Assembly: GCA_017543165.1 (NCBI GenBank)
Contig: JAFYGL010000152.1
Location: 1-10,546 of the forward strand
Source: Victivallales bacterium
GTDB lineage: Bacteria; Verrucomicrobiota; Lentisphaeria; Oligosphaerales; Oligosphaeraceae
Reading direction: 5' to 3'
Length of the DNA stretch: 10,546 bases
Both the position numbers and the translations under genes were made by a program. Within the stretch, counting starts at the first letter, position 1; each line of letters opens with the position of its first letter. This document shows, one piece after another, positions 8,575 through 10,546 of the stretch. The notes below the pieces were generated by a model. It worked only from the letters and a program-made list of their open reading frames with translations, was not told the origin of the DNA and searched no databases.

Positions 8575-9486
8575 CTAGGATTTGGCCTTTCTGTATTGAC
8601 TTACCAATATTATCGCAGCACCCAGGAACACCACGGCCACCGTGCCCCACTGCATGGCTGCGATTGGCTCGTGAATCACAAATGTGGCAACACAAAGCGT
8701 GAAAAGCGGAGCAGCCTGCTCCATGGCCGCAGCCGCTGTGACTGGCGCCAGATGCAGGCCGAACATGTACAGGGTGTACCCCAATGCGGAGCAAACTGCG
8801 GACTTGACCAGCATGAACCACCACTGTTCCCTGTTCAACATCAGGAAATCTTTGCCTCCGCCCGCGCAGATGTACACCAGGGATGTGACTATGCCCGCAG
8901 TCAACATCCTCATGCCGCATAGATGGCTGGACTTTATGTTCTCCATGAGTTTCTTGCCCAGCAAAGTGCCAGAGGTCCACAGCACTGCCGCCGCAATTGC
9001 ACATGACCAGCCAAGCGCCGCGTTGCACTGCCGTCCCTCATGCTCAACATCTGGCTTCATGAAATAGGCCGTGCCGCCATAGCCCAGCACCACTATGACA
9101 ATTCCGATTATCGTGGAAATATTGGGCCTTTCGCCAAAGAAGAACCATGCCGACAATATGGCCATTATCACCTGGCTGCGCAGTGTAAGCCCCACCAGAC
9201 CAGGGTTCAGGTTGCGTATAGCCATCACATAAAGCAGTTCTGCAATGACAGTGGCGAATATTATATAAAACAAAAAACTGCCCCACAGGTCCCTGCGCTT
9301 TGCCAGAAAAAAATAGCCCCTTAATGCGGGAAGCAGCAGAATGAGCCCTGCCAAGGTCATGGAAACACCAACCATTACAGGACGCGCCACATCATCGCCT
9401 ATGACACGTATGAGAATGGGATCCATTGACCACACCAGCCACGCCATCGCCATAGATATGTACGAAGCCGTAACAGAATTCTTCAT
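8575..9486 (-). CDS. DMT superfamily transporter, EamA family
   Basis: This 303-residue protein consists almost entirely of hydrophobic segments, consistent with ten inner-membrane helices in two EamA repeats (about residues 8-143 and 156-297). Repeat-end signatures are visible in both halves: FFFGERPN at 116-122 and FVIHEPIAAMQW at 269-280, each followed by a glycine-rich helix (GIVIVVLGYGG; GTVAVVFLGAAII). The pattern RNLNPGLVGLTLRSQVIMAILSAW and its second-half counterpart LHLAPVTAAAAMEQAAPLF are typical of drug/metabolite exporters. Members export or import small metabolites such as amino acids; the substrate cannot be assigned here. It is the first gene after a strong terminator, so it needs its own promoter or read-through. 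Its stop is three bases from the next start, so it is probably in one operon with the VWA gene. The C-terminus (SQYRKAKS) is positively charged. No Shine-Dalgarno is seen before ATG 9486. Confidence 0.93.
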   Translation of the reverse strand: MKNSVTASYISMAMAWLVWSMDPILIRVIGDDVARPVMVGVSMTLAGLILLLPALRGYFFLAKRRDLWGSFLFYIIFATVIAELLYVMAIRNLNPGLVGLTLRSQVIMAILSAWFFFGERPNISTIIGIVIVVLGYGGTAYFMKPDVEHEGRQCNAALGWSCAIAAAVLWTSGTLLGKKLMENIKSSHLCGMRMLTAGIVTSLVYICAGGGKDFLMLNREQWWFMLVKSAVCSALGYTLYMFGLHLAPVTAAAAMEQAAPLFTLCVATFVIHEPIAAMQWGTVAVVFLGAAIILVSQYRKAKS

Positions 9487-9499
9487 AAACTCAAATGTA

Positions 9500-9505
9500 A
9501 TTATG
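9500..9505 (-). promoter_or_regulatory. Possible -10 element of the transporter gene
   Basis: CATAAT (five of six matches to TATAAT) sits directly after the terminator T-run, 13 bases before ATG 9486. The hexamer 17 bases upstream (CCGAGG, in the terminator stem-loop) does not resemble a -35. A very short leader without Shine-Dalgarno would result, as proposed for the giant gene. Weak support: the region is AT-rich and such hexamers arise by chance. Confidence 0.25.
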
Positions 9506-9506
9506 C

Positions 9507-9533
9507 AAAAAAAAGTGCGCCGCCTCGGCGCAC
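9507..9533 (-). terminator. Intrinsic terminator after the CobS-like gene
   Basis: On the minus strand an 8-bp perfect stem, GTGCGCCG and CGGCGCAC, closes a three-base AGG loop (9533-9515) and is followed immediately by eight Ts (9514-9507). It should end transcripts from dapA and the CobS-like gene. The plus strand has no T-run after the stem, so it acts in one direction only. Its stem shares the GCGCCG/CGGCGC core and the AGG loop with the neighbouring palindromes. Confidence 0.9.
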
Positions 9534-9548
9534 ACAGAAAACATCCTC

Positions 9549-9563
9549 ACGCACCTGGCGCGT
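9549..9563. repeat. Imperfect palindrome in the repeat cluster
   Basis: Arms ACGCAC and GCGCGT pair with one A:C mismatch around a CTG loop. It lies midway between the terminator and the 10-bp-arm palindrome and may be a decayed member of the same repeat. It is short and could be chance in GC-rich DNA. Confidence 0.3.
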
Positions 9564-9582
9564 TCCCGCTAAGGCAACCTGA

Positions 9583-9605
9583 GTGGGCGCCGCCTCGGCG
9601 CCCAC
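9583..9605. repeat. Perfect 10-bp-arm palindrome
   Basis: Left arm GTGGGCGCCG (9583-9592) and right arm CGGCGCCCAC (9596-9605) are exact reverse complements around a CCT loop (AGG on the minus strand). No T-run follows on either strand, so it is not a terminator by itself. Its right half is repeated exactly near 6.45 kb and just downstream at 9613-9624. It resembles the repetitive extragenic palindromes found in many bacteria; membership of a genome-wide family cannot be seen from one window. Confidence 0.85.
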
Positions 9606-9612
9606 ATCCCAA

Positions 9613-9624
9613 TCGGCGCCCACA
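9613..9624. repeat. Extra half-copy of palindrome arm
   Basis: The 12-mer TCGGCGCCCACA is a third exact copy (others at 6444-6455 and 9595-9606). It lies seven bases from the end of the copy in the complete palindrome and seven bases before the stop codon of the CobS-like gene. On the minus-strand RNA this arm could pair with the same partner as the adjacent arm. Confidence 0.7.
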
Positions 9625-9630
9625 CAAACA

Positions 9631-10329
9631 TCACACCGCCAGAGCGGCGACGCCCAGCAGCAGGGCGAATGCCTCGCATACATACAAGGCGCTAATGGCG
9701 GAAAGGCGTATGTTGAAGCGCTGCAAAGCGGCTGGCAGCAGCCAGCACAACGCAGTTGACACCAAGGCAAACATGAAAACGCCGCTGCAATTTGGAACCA
9801 GCTTGCTTATGACTGCGCCAAACAACAAGGTCACCACGACAGCAGGAATCCAGTGCTTCTGGCTCAGCTTAGCCATCACGCCGCAGTCCAGCGAAGCGGT
9901 ATATCCCAGCATGGCGGCTATGGGCAACCAGAGCCACGCATTGTGCACCAGAATCACGTATGTGCAGAATGGACGCAGCAGAAACAGCCCCAATGCCACA
10001 AGGCTGCTATAGGTAGCCCGCAAGTCATTGTCCTTGAAGCCATTCATAAGCATCTTGGAAAGTTCCACTATGGCGGACTTCTCGTCCTTCATGCATGTAA
10101 AATGACGCAGGACAAATACCGCCAGCGCCCCGAGCACCGCGCCAACCACACGGTCTCCTGACACCAGCCAGCAGACCAATCCACCGCAAAGCCCCCAAAA
10201 CAGTCCAAGTACCCCGCGCATCAACGCACGTTGCACATCTGTAGGACTTTTATGCCGCCCACGTCCCATATCCTCCAATGCTATGGGCAGCGAAGATACT
10301 TCCCTCAACGCTTGTAAATAAGACTTCAT
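9631..10329 (-). CDS. Integral membrane protein, degenerate CobS-like
   Basis: The 232-residue product has about six to seven hydrophobic segments and no signal peptide. From memory of E. coli CobS (about 247 residues), it aligns end to end: an N-terminal ALREVSSLPI matching the CobS TRLPVP region, RGVLGLFWGLCGGLV (38-52) matching its first glycine-rich helix, TYSSLVALGLFLLRP (106-120) matching the GLALIFVVLAK helix, and a matching C-terminal helix (about 213-231). However, the CobS signature HLDGLADT-x-DG is replaced by CMKDEKSAIVELSK (79-92), and the late GG-x-TGD motif by NIRLSAIS (206-213). It therefore probably cannot carry out the adenosylcobinamide-GDP ribazoletransferase reaction, and its function is unknown. 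It lies 22 bases after dapA with AGGAG ten bases before its ATG, so the two are likely co-transcribed, and it is followed by the terminator. It could instead be an unrelated polytopic protein with a similar helix pattern. Confidence 0.8.
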   Translation of the reverse strand: MKSYLQALREVSSLPIALEDMGRGRHKSPTDVQRALMRGVLGLFWGLCGGLVCWLVSGDRVVGAVLGALAVFVLRHFTCMKDEKSAIVELSKMLMNGFKDNDLRATYSSLVALGLFLLRPFCTYVILVHNAWLWLPIAAMLGYTASLDCGVMAKLSQKHWIPAVVVTLLFGAVISKLVPNCSGVFMFALVSTALCWLLPAALQRFNIRLSAISALYVCEAFALLLGVAALAV

Positions 10330-10339
10330 TGGATGTATT

Positions 10340-10344
10340 CTCCT
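10340..10344 (-). promoter_or_regulatory. Ribosome binding site of the CobS-like gene
   Basis: AGGAG on the minus strand lies in the 22-base gap after dapA, ten bases before ATG 10329-10327. The spacing is slightly long but supports this start. Only this gene and the phosphoesterase have clear Shine-Dalgarno sequences in the window. Confidence 0.7.
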
Positions 10345-10351
10345 GGGCTGT

Positions 10352-10546
10352 TTATTTCAAAATCCCGCAACGGCGCATGGTATTGCGCAGCTTCTCCCTG
10401 TTGGCTGGCGCCATCTCGCAGAGGGGCAGCCTGTATTCCTCGGCAATCAGGCCCATGTCCGCCAAGGCGGCCTTCACTGGAATCGGATTGCTCTCGATGA
10501 ACAGATCGCGGTACAGGGGATACAGGCGCCTGTGTATCGCCAGCGC
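10352..10546 (-). CDS. dapA: 4-hydroxy-tetrahydrodipicolinate synthase, C-terminal part
   Basis: Only the last 64 residues and the TAA stop (10354-10352) are in the window; the N-terminal part, including the Schiff-base lysine and the catalytic tyrosine of the TIM barrel, lies beyond the high-coordinate edge. The visible segment LFIESNPIPVKAALADMGL (residues 15-33 of the fragment), then EEYRLPLCEM and a closing NREKLRNTMRRCGILK, is the characteristic C-terminal helical end of DapA. The enzyme condenses pyruvate with aspartate semialdehyde in the cytosol, the first committed step towards diaminopimelate and lysine. Other members of the same aldolase family, such as N-acetylneuraminate lyase, have similar ends, but the NPIPVKAAL match and RLPL favour DapA. 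It is probably co-transcribed with the membrane protein 22 bases downstream. Confidence 0.88.
   Translation of the reverse strand, partial: ALAIHRRLYPLYRDLFIESNPIPVKAALADMGLIAEEYRLPLCEMAPANREKLRNTMRRCGILK

Noticed and set aside
9583..9605. Second strong hairpin as another intrinsic terminator
   Set aside because: Neither strand has a T-run after the stem, so it was called a palindromic repeat instead.
9513..9624. CRISPR array or tandem repeat from the recurring GC-rich units
   Set aside because: The units differ in arm length and spacing, one is only a half-copy, and there are no regular spacers or cas genes.
9501..9770. Minus-strand open frame of 89 codons overlapping the CobS-like gene end and the gap
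   Set aside because: It runs through the terminator hairpin and T-run, overlaps the better-supported membrane protein in another frame, and its composition (many Cys, Trp and Pro) looks like a shadow frame.

Overview
The window holds six protein genes, all on the minus strand, packed into two or three transcription units with very small gaps. Two of them run off the window ends. Base composition is moderately GC-rich. Three features suggest a Gram-negative relative of the PVC group (Lentisphaerota, Verrucomicrobiota or Planctomycetota): a very large secreted protein built of beta-sandwich units, a membrane-anchored VWA protein with a glutamine-amidotransferase-like segment, and several start codons without a Shine-Dalgarno sequence. 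This placement is inferred from the gene families; no rRNA or other marker is present to confirm it.

In transcription order, from high to low coordinates, the window starts with the 3' end of a dihydrodipicolinate synthase gene (dapA; lysine and cell-wall precursor synthesis). A 232-residue integral membrane protein follows 22 bases later. It lines up along its whole length with cobalamin synthase (CobS) but has lost the family's acidic catalytic signatures. A gene-free gap (9487-9630) follows, filled with short GC-rich palindromes that share the arm sequence CGGCGC and an AGG/CCT loop. The last palindrome is followed by eight Ts on the minus strand and is a clear intrinsic terminator.

The second block begins with a ten-helix DMT/EamA-family transporter. 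Three bases after its stop codon comes a 704-residue VWA membrane protein. After a 42-base gap, which has a good TATAAT box and a half-copy of the palindromic repeat, comes a 1918-residue exported protein. The last gene, incomplete at the window edge, is a calcineurin-like metallophosphoesterase. Its ribosome binding site overlaps the stop codon of the giant gene.

The giant protein seems to be made only of binding or structural modules: LamG/DUF1080-like units marked by W-x4-G-x-W, then jelly-roll-like and Ig-like units marked by D-x-A-G-N. No catalytic site is recognisable. With the adjacent VWA protein, also an adhesion or scaffold fold, it may form a cell-envelope or surface system, but that link rests on gene order alone. 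The observations most worth a second look are the giant protein, the degenerate CobS-like protein and the palindrome cluster.
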